From contig DKPQ01000005.1 in assembly GCA_002471275.1 (NCBI GenBank), forward strand, positions 633,827 through 697,826: DNA of 64,000 bases. The letters are read 5' to 3'. This stretch comes from Flammeovirgaceae bacterium UBA7330. GTDB lineage: Bacteria; Bacteroidota; Bacteroidia; Cytophagales; Cyclobacteriaceae. Both the position numbers and the translations under genes were made by a program. Numbering within the stretch: position 1 is the stretch's first letter; the number at the start of each line of letters is the position of its first letter. The notes beneath the pieces are model-generated. The model was given only the letters and a program-made list of their open reading frames with translations. It was not told where the DNA came from and did no database searches. Below are positions 35,148 to 45,079 of this stretch, one piece after another.

Positions 35148-38100
35148 TTAAGCACTTACTGCTTTGGCTTTGCTATCTCTTTTTCGGTAAAAATCCAGTA
35201 CAGTTGGAGTTGCAATGAATATTGATGAATAGGTACCTACTGTGATACCTACCAACAGGGCAAAAGAGAATCCCTTCAATACAGCACCCCCAAAGAGGAA
35301 TAATATAATCACAACGATAAGCGTAGTCAATGATGTGATCATCGTTCTGCTAATGGTGCCATTCAATGATTCGTTAAACACTTTCACCATTTCGGATCCG
35401 GACTTGATGCCCAGGTTCTCCCTGATCCTGTCAAATACGACCACGGTATCGTTGATGGAGTATCCAATGATGGTAAGGATCGCAGCTACGAATACCTGAT
35501 CTACCTCATAGACCACCCCAAACAGGCCAACGATAGCAAAGGCCGAAATAACGAACAGGGTGTCGTGGAATAACGCCACGATCGCTCCCAGTCCAAACTG
35601 CCATTTCCTAAACCTGATTAAGATATACAGGAAGATACAGATAAGAGCAAAGATGGCCGACTCATAGGATGAGTTTTTGATGTCATCAGCGATTGTGGCT
35701 CCTACTTTTGATGAGGAGGAGATAATAAATTCACCAGCTCCCGGTTCTCCATCCGAACTGTTGTATGTAAGTTTGGCAGATTCGGTCAACCCTTTGATCA
35801 AAGCTTCTTTTACCTTGATATCTGCTTCATCAGATACATCGTCGATCATATAACTGGTAGTGACCTTTACGATATTATCAGCCCCGAAAGTTTTTACTTC
35901 TGTACCCTGATTATCAAAGTATTCGGTTAATCCAATCTTGAGCTGAGTAGGAGGTATAGCTTCATTGAAGCTAACAACATATGACCTACCACCTTTAAAA
36001 TCAACACCCAGTGTTAGCCCTTTCGTAAATAGCGCTACCATTCCAACCAGAATGAAGGCAATACTAAAAGCATAGGCTTTTTTACGGTTAGCCAGGAAGT
36101 TGATATTCAGGTTGGACAACAAGTTGGATGAGAAAGGATTGGAGAAAGAAATATTGGTTTTATCTCCTTTTTTCCTGGACATCCACTCAACAATGACCCT
36201 GGTAATGAATACAGCACTAAAGAATGAACAGGCAATACCAATCATCAATGTGATGGCGAAACCTTTTACCGGTCCCTGACCCAGTGTATAGAGGATCAAT
36301 CCAGTAATGAATGTGGTGACGTTGGCATCAATGATGGAGCTATAGGCTTTGCTATATCCACTGGATATGGCTTGCTTGATCCCGGCACCATTTCTGAGCT
36401 CTTCCTTGATTCTTTCAAAGATGAGTACGTTGGCATCGATAGACATACCGATGGTAAGTACAATACCCGCAATACCCGGTAAGGTAAGTGATGCACTAAG
36501 CTGCGCCAGAATTCCCAGAATAAAGAATACGTTGAAGAACAGGGCCACGTTAGCTACCAGTCCACCTTTGGCATAGTAGGCTACCATAAACAGGATAACG
36601 ATGGCCAGACCAGCCACGATAGATGTCATCCCCTGATCTCTGGCTACTTTACCCAGTGTAGGTCCTATCACCACATCTTCTACTATGGTCGTTGGTGCTG
36701 GAAGTGCTCCTGCTTTCAAGATGTTAGCCAAATCTTTCGCTTCATCCAAAGAAAAGTTTCCGGTGATAGAAGAGTTACCGTTAGGTATTTCACCCTGTAC
36801 ATTTGGTGCAGAATACACGTAGTTGTCGAGGACGATGGCAATCCTTCGTCCTACATTGGCAGCCGTCAATTTCCTCCATTCTTTCGCTCCGGTGGCATTC
36901 ATTTGCATGGAAATGGCTGGTCTGCTTCGCTCATCCAGATCTTGTCTGGCATCTGTGATGACTTCACCGGTCAAAGGTGCCTTGCCGTTTCTAGATGTCT
37001 TGATTGCATGAAGTTCGATGACTTCTTCATCATTGATTCCTTCAGTCTTGAGCGGTTTTACCTCCCACAGGAATTTTACTGTGTTAGGAATAAGCTCCTG
37101 AACACCTTCCATTTTCAGGATCCTGTTGATCTGAGAAGTATCTTTTAGCTGGTAGTAAAGTCCACCATATTGCTGCTGCCACAAGGTAAGCAGCGCAGAC
37201 TGCTGGTTATTGAACAATGAGTCAGCTGTCTGTGTAGCATCAAGACTGTCATTGGAAGCAACAGCTGTGCTATCATCAGCACCTTCATCATCTACCAAAA
37301 GAGACGATAGATCTTCAAGTGGTGCACCTTGAGATTCCGAAGAGGTGCTTCCAGTGTTGTTCAATTTGTTTTGATTGACTACGTACTGGTCGATGCTTTG
37401 AAGCACGCCACCTACCTCATTGAGTTCGTATACTTCCCAGAACTCCAGCTTGGCTACTCCTTGCAATAGATTTCTAACTCTTTCTGGGTTATCTACGCCA
37501 GGCAATTCTATCTGTATCCTTCCGGTTCCCTGCAGCCTTTGAATGTTTGGCTGTGAAGTACCAAATCGGTCGATACGGGTTCTTAAGATGTTGAAAGAAC
37601 GATCAATTGCACTTTCTACTTCGAGACGAATGATTTCCAGGATCTCTTCATCAGTAGAGTTGAGGCTGATACGTCCCCGGTTAGATGCGTTAGAAAATAT
37701 ATATGCCAAAGACTTGGTTGGAGCTTTTTCCTTGAAGACCCTGTAGAACTCATCAACAAAATTGATTTGAGTTCCCTGGATGTTGGCTTTTGCTTCACGA
37801 AGTGCTGAATCAAAATCCTCATCAGTGTTGTTTCCACTTAATCCTTTAAGGATATCTACAGGAGATACTTCCAGTGTGATGTGCATACCGCCCTGCAGGT
37901 CGAGACCCAGGTTGAGTTCGGTTTCTTTTACATCCTGGTAAGTATAGGACAGTCCCAGTAGGTTGTAGACCGGCTCATTCCATACTGAGTCCAGATAACT
38001 TTGCTTTTTTGAGAAATCAACATTTCCCTGAGCATCTGTGGCAGCCTCAGTTGCATTCTTTTGGATGTTTTGGGCCACAAATGTGAATGATAGATAATAT

Positions 38101-38156
38101 ATACATAGCAGTGATATGACGACGGTCAACAGCACCACAAAACCTTTGTTCTTCAT
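35148..38156 (-). CDS. secDF: Protein translocase subunit SecDF (fused)
   Basis: A 1002-residue fusion of SecD (about 1-640) and SecF (about 680-1000), usual for Bacteroidota. The SecD part has a first helix at about 8-28, the P1 head domain (LGLDLQGGMHITLEV near 81-95, RIQIELPGVDNPERV) and a membrane part with GMSIDANVLIFERI. The SecF part starts with LTLGVDFKGGRSY and has SINDTVVVFDRIRENL. A Ser/Asp-rich, low-complexity insert lies in the head region (about 265-315). SecDF uses the proton gradient to pull preproteins after SecYEG-SecA. It stands alone, with a bidirectional terminator after it. Confidence 0.95.
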   Translation of the reverse strand: MKNKGFVVLLTVVISLLCIYYLSFTFVAQNIQKNATEAATDAQGNVDFSKKQSYLDSVWNEPVYNLLGLSYTYQDVKETELNLGLDLQGGMHITLEVSPVDILKGLSGNNTDEDFDSALREAKANIQGTQINFVDEFYRVFKEKAPTKSLAYIFSNASNRGRISLNSTDEEILEIIRLEVESAIDRSFNILRTRIDRFGTSQPNIQRLQGTGRIQIELPGVDNPERVRNLLQGVAKLEFWEVYELNEVGGVLQSIDQYVVNQNKLNNTGSTSSESQGAPLEDLSSLLVDDEGADDSTAVASNDSLDATQTADSLFNNQQSALLTLWQQQYGGLYYQLKDTSQINRILKMEGVQELIPNTVKFLWEVKPLKTEGINDEEVIELHAIKTSRNGKAPLTGEVITDARQDLDERSRPAISMQMNATGAKEWRKLTAANVGRRIAIVLDNYVYSAPNVQGEIPNGNSSITGNFSLDEAKDLANILKAGALPAPTTIVEDVVIGPTLGKVARDQGMTSIVAGLAIVILFMVAYYAKGGLVANVALFFNVFFILGILAQLSASLTLPGIAGIVLTIGMSIDANVLIFERIKEELRNGAGIKQAISSGYSKAYSSIIDANVTTFITGLILYTLGQGPVKGFAITLMIGIACSFFSAVFITRVIVEWMSRKKGDKTNISFSNPFSSNLLSNLNINFLANRKKAYAFSIAFILVGMVALFTKGLTLGVDFKGGRSYVVSFNEAIPPTQLKIGLTEYFDNQGTEVKTFGADNIVKVTTSYMIDDVSDEADIKVKEALIKGLTESAKLTYNSSDGEPGAGEFIISSSSKVGATIADDIKNSSYESAIFALICIFLYILIRFRKWQFGLGAIVALFHDTLFVISAFAIVGLFGVVYEVDQVFVAAILTIIGYSINDTVVVFDRIRENLGIKSGSEMVKVFNESLNGTISRTMITSLTTLIVVIILFLFGGAVLKGFSFALLVGITVGTYSSIFIATPTVLDFYRKRDSKAKAVSA

Positions 38157-38319
38157 GTGTTTATTATTTGTTTTGTAGGTTACATGGAATTTGTAAGATC
38201 ATTAAATTCATCATCGAGTGGTAGTACTATTGAGTATAATGATCAAGCTCATTTCATGTATTTGGTTATTTAAGATGTCTTAATCGAAGCGGAGAATAGG
38301 GCAAGCCCACAGCCAGTTA

Positions 38320-38670
38320 CTAGGGCGCATTGGGTGATATTATCCGCCTGAAAAGAACCTTTAATACTTTTTGTTGTGAGGTCAGGAGGTCAGAAAACAA
38401 GGTATTAGACGTATCCTTAGTCTCATTTTCCGGGATAATATTCAGCAAAAAAAGTTCTGGATCTATCTGGAATTCCAGGGAAAGTGGAAGGGCTATGACT
38501 GACTGAGCTGCTACGCTAGTTTCATCTTTATCCTTTTGATCATCGGATTGAGAAGAGGCAGCTTCATCAGACAACTCAAAATCATTGACCGGGACCGTCT
38601 CCATCGCTATGACGGAAATGACCAATCCAATAATGATTAGCAGTACAGATGCCTTGTTAAACTTTTTCAC
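38320..38670 (-). CDS. Hypothetical small membrane-anchored protein
   Basis: No family recognised. With GTG at 38668-38670 as start (reading KKFNKASVLLIIIG) the product has 116 residues; a longer frame would need a TTG three codons upstream and gives a less likely N-terminus. It has one hydrophobic segment (about residues 8-24), an acidic Ser/Asp-rich linker, and a C-terminal piece with VIALPLSLEFQIDPELFLLNII. It lies between secDF and a uridine kinase-like gene, both on the same strand. Real but uncharacterised; existence is supported by length and the signal-like N-terminus only. Confidence 0.5.
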   Translation of the reverse strand: MKKFNKASVLLIIIGLVISVIAMETVPVNDFELSDEAASSQSDDQKDKDETSVAAQSVIALPLSLEFQIDPELFLLNIIPENETKDTSNTLFSDLLTSQQKVLKVLFRRIISPNAP

Positions 38671-38715
38671 GGGCCACAAAAGTACTGAATAAGCTGTAAA
38701 ATAAAATTTGATTGC

Positions 38716-39339
38716 TTATTTTTCGCTCAAGTGGTATTTGATGTATTTGTTAATCACATCAAGGGCCGAGCTGTATTCTGTATGGTTGGGTATGATCAGA
38801 TCCGATTTTGATTTCAATGGCCCGATGTATTGATTGTATGCAGGCACCACGTGGTTTTGGAATCTGTACATCACGTCTTCTATGTCATAACCGCGTTCTT
38901 TACCGTCTCTGATGATTCTTCGGGACAACATCAGGTAATCGGGTGCTTCGATGAATATTCTCAGGTTCAACAGGTTGTTGATTTCCTCAAAGTAGAAAGT
39001 AAAGATCCCTTCGACTACCAGAATGTTAGCCGGGCTTAGGTTTAATACCTCAGGGGTAGCCTCCTGGTTGTTGAAAGTGTAGGTGTGTATACTAATGGGT
39101 TGGCCATTTTTCAGGTTGACCAGGTCGTTGTAAAACCGCTTTTGATCCAGGGACTCAGGCAGATCAAAATTTTCAATACCATTTTCATCCAGAGGTTGCT
39201 CATGGATGGGTCTGTAATAATTGTCAAAAGACAGGACGGTCACTTCTCCCTGATGAAATGAACCTTTAAGTTCATTGATAAATCTGGTCTTTCCGGAACC
39301 ACTTCCCCCAGCAATACCTATGATCAATGGATCAGCCAT
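38716..39339 (-). CDS. udk: Uridine kinase
   Basis: The 207-residue P-loop kinase has Walker A GGSGSGKT at residues 11-18, the substrate region LSFDNYYRPIHEQ, the FDLPESLDQKRF segment where uridine kinases have their FDHPDA-type motif, and LVVEGIFTFY. It phosphorylates uridine and cytidine to UMP and CMP in pyrimidine salvage, using ATP or GTP. Its start overlaps the end of rdgB by eight bases. A few motifs differ from E. coli Udk, so another nucleoside kinase of the same family is possible. Confidence 0.85.
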   Translation of the reverse strand: MADPLIIGIAGGSGSGKTRFINELKGSFHQGEVTVLSFDNYYRPIHEQPLDENGIENFDLPESLDQKRFYNDLVNLKNGQPISIHTYTFNNQEATPEVLNLSPANILVVEGIFTFYFEEINNLLNLRIFIEAPDYLMLSRRIIRDGKERGYDIEDVMYRFQNHVVPAYNQYIGPLKSKSDLIIPNHTEYSSALDVINKYIKYHLSEK

Positions 39340-39928
39340 CCACTGAATTTAAGAAAGAAAAAAACTTATTGAAGGATTTTGATCGATGGGATATTCGGTT
39401 TTTTTCTTCCATGGTCATTTCAGCAAAGGTTTTTTTATAACCCACTGGCTTGAAGATAGGATCATAGCCAAATCCTTTGGTTCCTTTGGGGGCTTCAAGG
39501 ATATGTCCCTGTACGATACCTTCAAAGGAATGGTGTTTACCCTGCTTGTCTATGTAGGTGATGACTGTCTTGAATCTGGCTTTTCGGTTTTCCTTACCCT
39601 CCATTTTTTTGAGTACCAGTTCCATGTTTTTTACCGAATTGTTTCCGGATCCTGCATAGCGAGCCGAATACACACCGGGCTCTCCGTTTAGTGCGTCTAT
39701 CTCAAGACCTGTATCGTCAGCAAAACAGGCTATTTTGTATCGCTGAAAAACAAACTGCGCTTTGAGTGCAGAGTTTTCTTCTATCGTGCTCCCTGTTTCC
39801 GGAATCTCTTCATTCAACCCAAGCTCGTCCAGCCCAAAGAAGTCAAACCCCTCTGGAGCCAGTTGCCTGATTTCAACAAGTTTATTTTTGTTGTGTGAGA
39901 CGAAACAGATGCCTGGTTTATTTGGCAT
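39332..39928 (-). CDS. rdgB: RdgB/HAM1 family non-canonical purine NTP pyrophosphatase
   Basis: The 198-residue enzyme hydrolyses ITP, dITP and XTP to the monophosphates, keeping deaminated purines out of nucleic acids. Motifs include CFVSHNKNKLVEIRQL (about residues 8-23), FADDTGLEIDALNGEPGVYSARYAG (about 70-93, split here between the Asp-rich and YSARYAG parts), and GFGYDPIFKP near residue 153. The C-terminal NRISHRSKSF is also conserved. It overlaps the FKBP gene upstream by 11 bases and udk downstream by eight. Confidence 0.94.
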   Translation of the reverse strand: MPNKPGICFVSHNKNKLVEIRQLAPEGFDFFGLDELGLNEEIPETGSTIEENSALKAQFVFQRYKIACFADDTGLEIDALNGEPGVYSARYAGSGNNSVKNMELVLKKMEGKENRKARFKTVITYIDKQGKHHSFEGIVQGHILEAPKGTKGFGYDPIFKPVGYKKTFAEMTMEEKNRISHRSKSFNKFFSFLNSVDG

Positions 39929-40520
39929 TTATCACAAAGACTTCATAGACAACTACTGAGTAATCCGGAATACCAAAGGGATTAAAGCTTTGGTATGCAT
40001 AGTTTGAGGGTGAAACGATAAGTGCACGGCCCCCAACATTCATTTTTTTCAAAGCTGCCGTCAGCCCGATTTTCCAGCCCGATTCGTAGGAGGAGCTGGA
40101 GGTGCCGGTAGGTTGCCCTAAAATAGGTGTAACGCCCCAGCCCGTCTGCGTATGCGTGAAAATTGCCGGTCGATATGAGAAGTCCTCATCGTAGATATCG
40201 TTGGCGATCGCTACCGTATCCATTGAGGTGTGAAAAAGCTCACCGGTGGTTAGTTTCAGGTTATAATTACAGAAAACTATATCTTCATAGTTGATGGCTT
40301 TTCCGTCCCCTTCATCAAGAATTAGATACTGTACAGGATAAGTCAGGGTGTCTTCTACAAAAGTGAGGCCCTCCGACTGACGGTATTCCTCAATGATTTC
40401 AAGATCTTCCACCAGCTGTTCATCTGCTGTCTGAGGATCAATGATGTTGATTTCACCACACCCTGTCATTATCGATAATCCTAAAAGGAGATTAACAACC
40501 CAAAAACCAATGCTTCTCAT
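39918..40520 (-). CDS. FKBP-type peptidyl-prolyl cis-trans isomerase lipoprotein
   Basis: The 200-residue protein has a lipoprotein signal with lipobox MTGC (Cys21). An FKBP-like domain covers about residues 75-198, with GKAINYEDIVFCNYNLKL at the start, PILGQPTGTSSSSYESGWKIGLTAALKKMNVGGRALIV in pieces around the active-site helix, and YQSFNPFGIPDYSVVVYEV at the end. It probably helps fold exported proteins in the periplasm. GldI of gliding bacteria is also an FKBP lipoprotein, but the sequence alone does not show this one to be GldI. First gene of the FKBP-rdgB-udk group. Confidence 0.85.
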   Translation of the reverse strand: MRSIGFWVVNLLLGLSIMTGCGEINIIDPQTADEQLVEDLEIIEEYRQSEGLTFVEDTLTYPVQYLILDEGDGKAINYEDIVFCNYNLKLTTGELFHTSMDTVAIANDIYDEDFSYRPAIFTHTQTGWGVTPILGQPTGTSSSSYESGWKIGLTAALKKMNVGGRALIVSPSNYAYQSFNPFGIPDYSVVVYEVFVINAK

Positions 40521-40576
40521 AATCTGTCTAAAATTCTTATCAAAATTAGCATTAAAATAAATGACTTCTAAAAATG

Positions 40577-41569
40577 CTATTGACTTTCAATCAGTCTTCT
40601 GAATTTGGCTACGGTATTTTCCAGCGTATCCTGGGAGTGTCCACCGGCTGCATTTTTATGACCACCTCCATCAAAATGTTCCGAGGCAAAGGTATTGACC
40701 GCCCGATCCCCTACCGATCTGAATGAAAGCTTGATTTCATCTTCACGCTCCATAATGATAGCCGACATTTCTATGTCTTTAATTGACAATGCATAATTTA
40801 CCAATCCCTCGGTGTCACCTGACTTCAGGTGGAATCTTTCATGTTCTTCTGCTGTAATAACGAAATATGCTGCCTTTACTTTTTCCAATACCACTAATTT
40901 TTCCATCAGGGCGTAACCAATGAATCTTAATCGGTTGAGTGAGTTGGTATCATATATGGCGCGATTTACCTTGTTGATATTAGCACCTGCTTCCATCAGA
41001 GAAGCAACCACTCGATGTGTTTTGGCACTGGTGGAGGGATGTTTGAAGGAGCCCGTATCAGTCATGATGCCTGCATAGAGACACTCGGCAATGTCTGCGT
41101 CAATGTCTTTTTGGCCTCCCAAACCTTCAATTAAATCGAAGACCAGCTCTGCCGTGGCTGAGCTTTTGGTGTCCCAAAGCGAATAGTCCGCGAAATCTTC
41201 AGGATCGAGGTGATGATCTATCAGGATCTTTTTTCCTGCAGAAGCTCCGACAAGTGGACCCAGGTTTTTGATCCTTTTTAATCCCGAAAAATCCAGGCAA
41301 AAGATCAGATCCGCATTGGCAATCTTTTTTGTGATACCAGGCAAAGTGGATTCCTTATTCACGATGACTTCTTCATTTCCCTGCATCCAGTTGAGGAAAT
41401 CAGGGTAGCTCGTAGGTGTGATCACATCGATTTGATGACCCTGCTTTTTAAGATAAAGATATAAACCCAACGAAGAGCCAAGGGCATCACCATCAGGATT
41501 AGCATGTGTGGTAATCACAATATTTTTTGGAGAAGACAGGAGTGTCTTAATTGCCTGAACGTCCTTCAT
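40577..41569 (-). CDS. Bifunctional oligoribonuclease/PAP phosphatase NrnA-type (DHH family)
   Basis: The ATG at 41567-41569 (reading KDVQAIKTLL) gives 330 residues; an upstream in-frame ATG adds 22 residues that do not fit the family. The DHH domain has THANPDGDALGSSL, CLDFSGLKRI, LIDHHLDPEDFADY and GIMTDTGSFKH, the manganese-binding residues. The DHHA1 domain ends with GGGHKNAAGGHS. Members degrade 2-5 base RNA oligomers and 3'-phosphoadenosine 5'-phosphate. It is divergent from ndk with a 140-base promoter region between. Confidence 0.92.
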   Translation of the reverse strand: MKDVQAIKTLLSSPKNIVITTHANPDGDALGSSLGLYLYLKKQGHQIDVITPTSYPDFLNWMQGNEEVIVNKESTLPGITKKIANADLIFCLDFSGLKRIKNLGPLVGASAGKKILIDHHLDPEDFADYSLWDTKSSATAELVFDLIEGLGGQKDIDADIAECLYAGIMTDTGSFKHPSTSAKTHRVVASLMEAGANINKVNRAIYDTNSLNRLRFIGYALMEKLVVLEKVKAAYFVITAEEHERFHLKSGDTEGLVNYALSIKDIEMSAIIMEREDEIKLSFRSVGDRAVNTFASEHFDGGGHKNAAGGHSQDTLENTVAKFRRLIESQ

Positions 41570-41647
41570 TGTTGGTTTTTCTGCCTTTCTATTAAATAGG
41601 CGCGCAAATGAAGGGCAAAGCTGGGGATAAAACAAATAAATACAAAA

Positions 41648-41679
41648 TTGAGTATCTCCGGCTTGTTATGTTATTTTTG
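41648..41679 (+). promoter_or_regulatory. Bacteroidota-type promoter of ndk
   Basis: TTG (41648-41650, preceded by A) and TATTTTTG (41672-41679) are 21 bases apart, matching the -33 TTG and -7 TAnnTTTG consensus of the primary sigma factor of Bacteroidota. The ATG of ndk is 30 bases beyond the -7 element. Confidence 0.55.
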
Positions 41680-41709
41680 CAGCCGTTTTGAACAGATAAC
41701 TAAGAAAAA

Positions 41710-42138
41710 ATGGCAGGAACTATCACTTTTACAATGATCAAGCCGGATGCATTTTCGGATGGAAACAGTGGATCTATTATTAAAATGATCGAAGCAGCAG
41801 GCTTTCAATTAAAAGCGATGAAACTCACCAGGCTATCTGAGAGAAAGGCTTCACAATTTTATGCGGTCCATAAAGAACGTCCATTTTTCAAAGACCTCAT
41901 CAAATACATGTCCTCCGGGCCGATTGTAGCAATAGTGCTCGAAAAAGCCAATGCAGTAGAAGATTTCAGAAAGCTAATTGGGGCTACTAACCCGGCAGAA
42001 GCTGCTGAAGGAACGATCAGAAAATTATTTGCCAAGTCAATCGAAGCAAATGCTATCCATGGCTCTGATTCAGATGAGAATGCCCAAATTGAGTCATCAT
42101 TCTTTTTCTCCAACCTGGAGATCTTTCACAAAGATTAA
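41710..42138 (+). CDS. ndk: Nucleoside-diphosphate kinase
   Basis: The 142-residue enzyme transfers the terminal phosphate between nucleoside triphosphates and diphosphates through a phosphohistidine. TMIKPDAF is at residues 8-15, and the active His117 is in NAIHGSDS. Length and order are standard. A good promoter lies just upstream (41648-41679). The 3' end overlaps the convergent scpA gene by four bases. Confidence 0.97.
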   Translation: MAGTITFTMIKPDAFSDGNSGSIIKMIEAAGFQLKAMKLTRLSERKASQFYAVHKERPFFKDLIKYMSSGPIVAIVLEKANAVEDFRKLIGATNPAEAAEGTIRKLFAKSIEANAIHGSDSDENAQIESSFFFSNLEIFHKD

Positions 42139-42923
42139 TTATTAATAGGAGCTTCCTCAAGGGCTTCTATCCAGAAGTTGTTAAACCCTTCACCCAGGTG
42201 AAGGGTGATTTTATTGAGCTGCAACAATTCAAGAATTGCCAGAAAGTTGAAGATTACGAGGATCTTTTCAGGCTTTTCTTCGATCAGTTCAGTGAAGGAT
42301 AATCTTCCCGCCGTGTGATTTCTTACACGGTTTAATACGTAGGATTTCTGGTTGCTAATGGTATAGGGAAACTGAACAACCTGATGAATGGGCTTGTTTT
42401 GTTCATCTTCAAAACGCTGGACCACCTTTTGGTATACCTTCATCATCTTGTAGAGGTCAAGGTCCTGCAACTCAGCCTCTACATCGATGGTAGAAGATAG
42501 TTTTTTGATCTCACGGAAAAGATTGCCCCGTTTTTCCATGTTCAGCCGGTTGAGCTCCATGTCACCCAGCTCTGCGATCACAGATTTATACTTTTTGTAT
42601 TCCAACAGGTGCTTTACCAATTCTTCCCGTGGATCAAGCTCGTTTCCGTCTTCATCAATTACAGGCCTCGGAAGCAGCATTTTTGCTTTGATTCGCATCA
42701 AAGTAGCAGCCACCAGGATAAACTCACTGGCCACTTCCACATTCATTACTTCCAAATGATGAAGATAATAAAGGAAATCATCCGTTATCTTGGAGATAGG
42801 AATGTCATAGATATCCAACTCATCACGCTCAATGAAAAAGAGCAAAAGGTCAAATGGCCCTTCGAAGAGGGGTAATTTGATCTCAAACTTATCTGATGTG
42901 GTAGCTTCTGACACGGAGATCAA
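42135..42923 (-). CDS. scpA: Segregation and condensation protein A
   Basis: The 262-residue protein is the kleisin subunit of the Smc-ScpAB condensin. The N-terminal kleisin helix region reads LPLFEGPFDLLLFFIERDELDIYDIPIS (in two pieces around residue 30), followed by FILVAATLMRIKAKMLLP. The C-terminal winged helix has VIFNFLAILELLQLNKITL. It bridges the Smc heads and compacts the chromosome. No scpB or smc is nearby. It is divergent from dxs. Confidence 0.94.
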   Translation of the reverse strand: MISVSEATTSDKFEIKLPLFEGPFDLLLFFIERDELDIYDIPISKITDDFLYYLHHLEVMNVEVASEFILVAATLMRIKAKMLLPRPVIDEDGNELDPREELVKHLLEYKKYKSVIAELGDMELNRLNMEKRGNLFREIKKLSSTIDVEAELQDLDLYKMMKVYQKVVQRFEDEQNKPIHQVVQFPYTISNQKSYVLNRVRNHTAGRLSFTELIEEKPEKILVIFNFLAILELLQLNKITLHLGEGFNNFWIEALEEAPINN

Positions 42924-43052
42924 AGCTAGGAAAAAACATCCGGGAATTTTAAAATGATTTACATTTACATTTTATTTTGTAAAAAATATTTGATTCAAAA
43001 TTGAAACCTTTGGTCTTTCTACAAGTTGTTAGAGCATCCAAAGTTGAATGAT

Positions 43053-44969
43053 ATGGATATCGAACCAGGCAAACTGCTCTCTCAAATTGACTCCCCTGAC
43101 GATCTCAAAAAAATTGATCAAAGCGATCTTGTCCAGGTCTGCGAAGACCTGAGGGAATATATCATTGATCACGTTTCGGTTTTCGGCGGACACTTCGGGG
43201 CTAGCCTCGGAGTGGTAGAGCTTACAGTAGCTCTTCACTATGTATTCAATACGCCTCATGACCAGATCGTGTGGGATGTTGGGCACCAGGCGTATGGGCA
43301 TAAAATATTAACAGGTAGGAAGAAAGACTTTAAAACCAACCGTTTATACAAAGGTCTGTCAGGTTTCCCAAAAAGGTCAGAGAGTGAGTACGATGCTTTT
43401 GGTGTGGGACACTCTTCCACTTCAATATCGGCGGCACTGGGAATGGCCTTTGCTTCCGAGCACCTCAAGAGTGACAAGCAGCACATTGCCGTGATAGGGG
43501 ATGGTGCAATGACAGGCGGTATGGCGTTCGAAGCCATGAACCATGCCGGTGATTCAAACAAGGACATGATAATCATACTGAATGATAACTGCATGTCTAT
43601 AGACCCCAATGTAGGTGCACTCAAAGATTATCTCACAGACATCACCACCTCTCACACCTATAATAGGTTTAGGGATGATGTGTGGAAGATCCTGGGTAAA
43701 GTGAGCAAGTTTGGTCCCAATGCACAGGAAATCGTAGGAAATATTGAGACAAGTCTGAAATCATTTCTACTCAAACAAAGCAATCTTTTTGAGTCACTGA
43801 AACTAAGATATTTTGGTCCCGTAGATGGCCATGACGTGAACCATCTGGTGCATGTCCTCAATGACCTCAAAGGCATAAAAGGGCCTAAGATTTTACATTG
43901 TGTAACTGTTAAGGGCAAGGGTTATCATCAGGCAGAACAGAATCAAACCAAGTGGCACGCACCTGGTAAGTTTGATAAGATTACCGGAGAGATCCACAAA
44001 AAGATTGACGAAGACCCCAAACCGCCCAAATATCAGGATGTGTTTGGTCTGACCATCGTGGAATTAGCCAAAGCGGATGACAAGATCATGGGGGTTACTC
44101 CCGCCATGCCTTCCGGGTCTTCACTCAACCTGATGATGGCTGAGATGCCGGACAGAGCCTTCGACGTGGGGATAGCAGAGCAGCATGCTGTCACTTTTTC
44201 GGCAGGTATGGCCACACAGGGATTAACTCCTTTCTGTAATATTTATAGCACCTTCATGCAACGCGCCTATGATCAGGTAGTGCATGATGTGTGTATTCAA
44301 AAGCTACCGGTAGTTTTTTGCCTGGATCGTGCAGGATTGGTAGGTGCTGACGGCCCGACTCACCACGGGGCCTACGATATTGCTTACATGAGATGCCTGC
44401 CACATATGGTGGTGTCTGCTCCTATGGATGAGATTGAACTAAGAAATCTCATGTATACAGCTTCCAGGTATAAAGAAGGTCCTTTTACCATCAGATATCC
44501 CCGGGGCAATGGCGTTATTGTAGACTGGAAAGTACCCATGGAGCTGCTGGAAGTGGGCAAAGGCAGGGTGATCAAAGAAGGAAACGATTTGGCAATACTT
44601 ACCATTGGTCATATAGGGAACTACGGCATTGAAGCCACCCAACGACTTGAAAAAGAAGGAGCCAGTATTGCACATTATGACATGCGGTTTGTAAAACCAC
44701 TTGATGAAGCAATGCTGCACGAGGTCTTTACCAGATTCAACAAAGTGATCACCGTGGAAGATGGTTGCCTAAGTGGAGGTTTTGGTTCAGCCATATTAGA
44801 GTTTATGATCGATCACCAGTATACCTCTCAGGTAACACGGCTGGGTATTCCCGATCGGGTCGTAGAACATGGCTCACAGGAAGAACTTCACAAAGAGTGT
44901 CAATACGATGCTGATGCCATTTATCAGACTGCCATCCGAATGATGGAACTGAACAATGTTGCCATTTAG
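43053..44969 (+). CDS. dxs: 1-deoxy-D-xylulose-5-phosphate synthase
   Basis: The ATG at 43053 gives 638 residues, the usual length; the longer frame from 43026 would begin with TTG. The thiamine pyrophosphate motif GDGAMTGGMAFEAMNHAG is near residue 150 with NDNCMSIDPNVG after it. The transketolase-like central domain has AEQHAVTFSAGMA and DRAGLVGADGPTHHG, and the C-terminal domain VEDGCLSGGFGSA. It makes 1-deoxyxylulose 5-phosphate from pyruvate and glyceraldehyde 3-phosphate, feeding isoprenoid (MEP), thiamine and PLP synthesis. Single gene. Confidence 0.96.
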   Translation: MDIEPGKLLSQIDSPDDLKKIDQSDLVQVCEDLREYIIDHVSVFGGHFGASLGVVELTVALHYVFNTPHDQIVWDVGHQAYGHKILTGRKKDFKTNRLYKGLSGFPKRSESEYDAFGVGHSSTSISAALGMAFASEHLKSDKQHIAVIGDGAMTGGMAFEAMNHAGDSNKDMIIILNDNCMSIDPNVGALKDYLTDITTSHTYNRFRDDVWKILGKVSKFGPNAQEIVGNIETSLKSFLLKQSNLFESLKLRYFGPVDGHDVNHLVHVLNDLKGIKGPKILHCVTVKGKGYHQAEQNQTKWHAPGKFDKITGEIHKKIDEDPKPPKYQDVFGLTIVELAKADDKIMGVTPAMPSGSSLNLMMAEMPDRAFDVGIAEQHAVTFSAGMATQGLTPFCNIYSTFMQRAYDQVVHDVCIQKLPVVFCLDRAGLVGADGPTHHGAYDIAYMRCLPHMVVSAPMDEIELRNLMYTASRYKEGPFTIRYPRGNGVIVDWKVPMELLEVGKGRVIKEGNDLAILTIGHIGNYGIEATQRLEKEGASIAHYDMRFVKPLDEAMLHEVFTRFNKVITVEDGCLSGGFGSAILEFMIDHQYTSQVTRLGIPDRVVEHGSQEELHKECQYDADAIYQTAIRMMELNNVAI

Positions 44970-45079
44970 GTCAACATTCCTTTTATTGAAATAGTATAAA
45001 AAATTATAAAAATATAACAATTTAACGGTTACATATCTGTGTCCGTGGGTATATATAATGAGAACCAACTGAAAAACCC

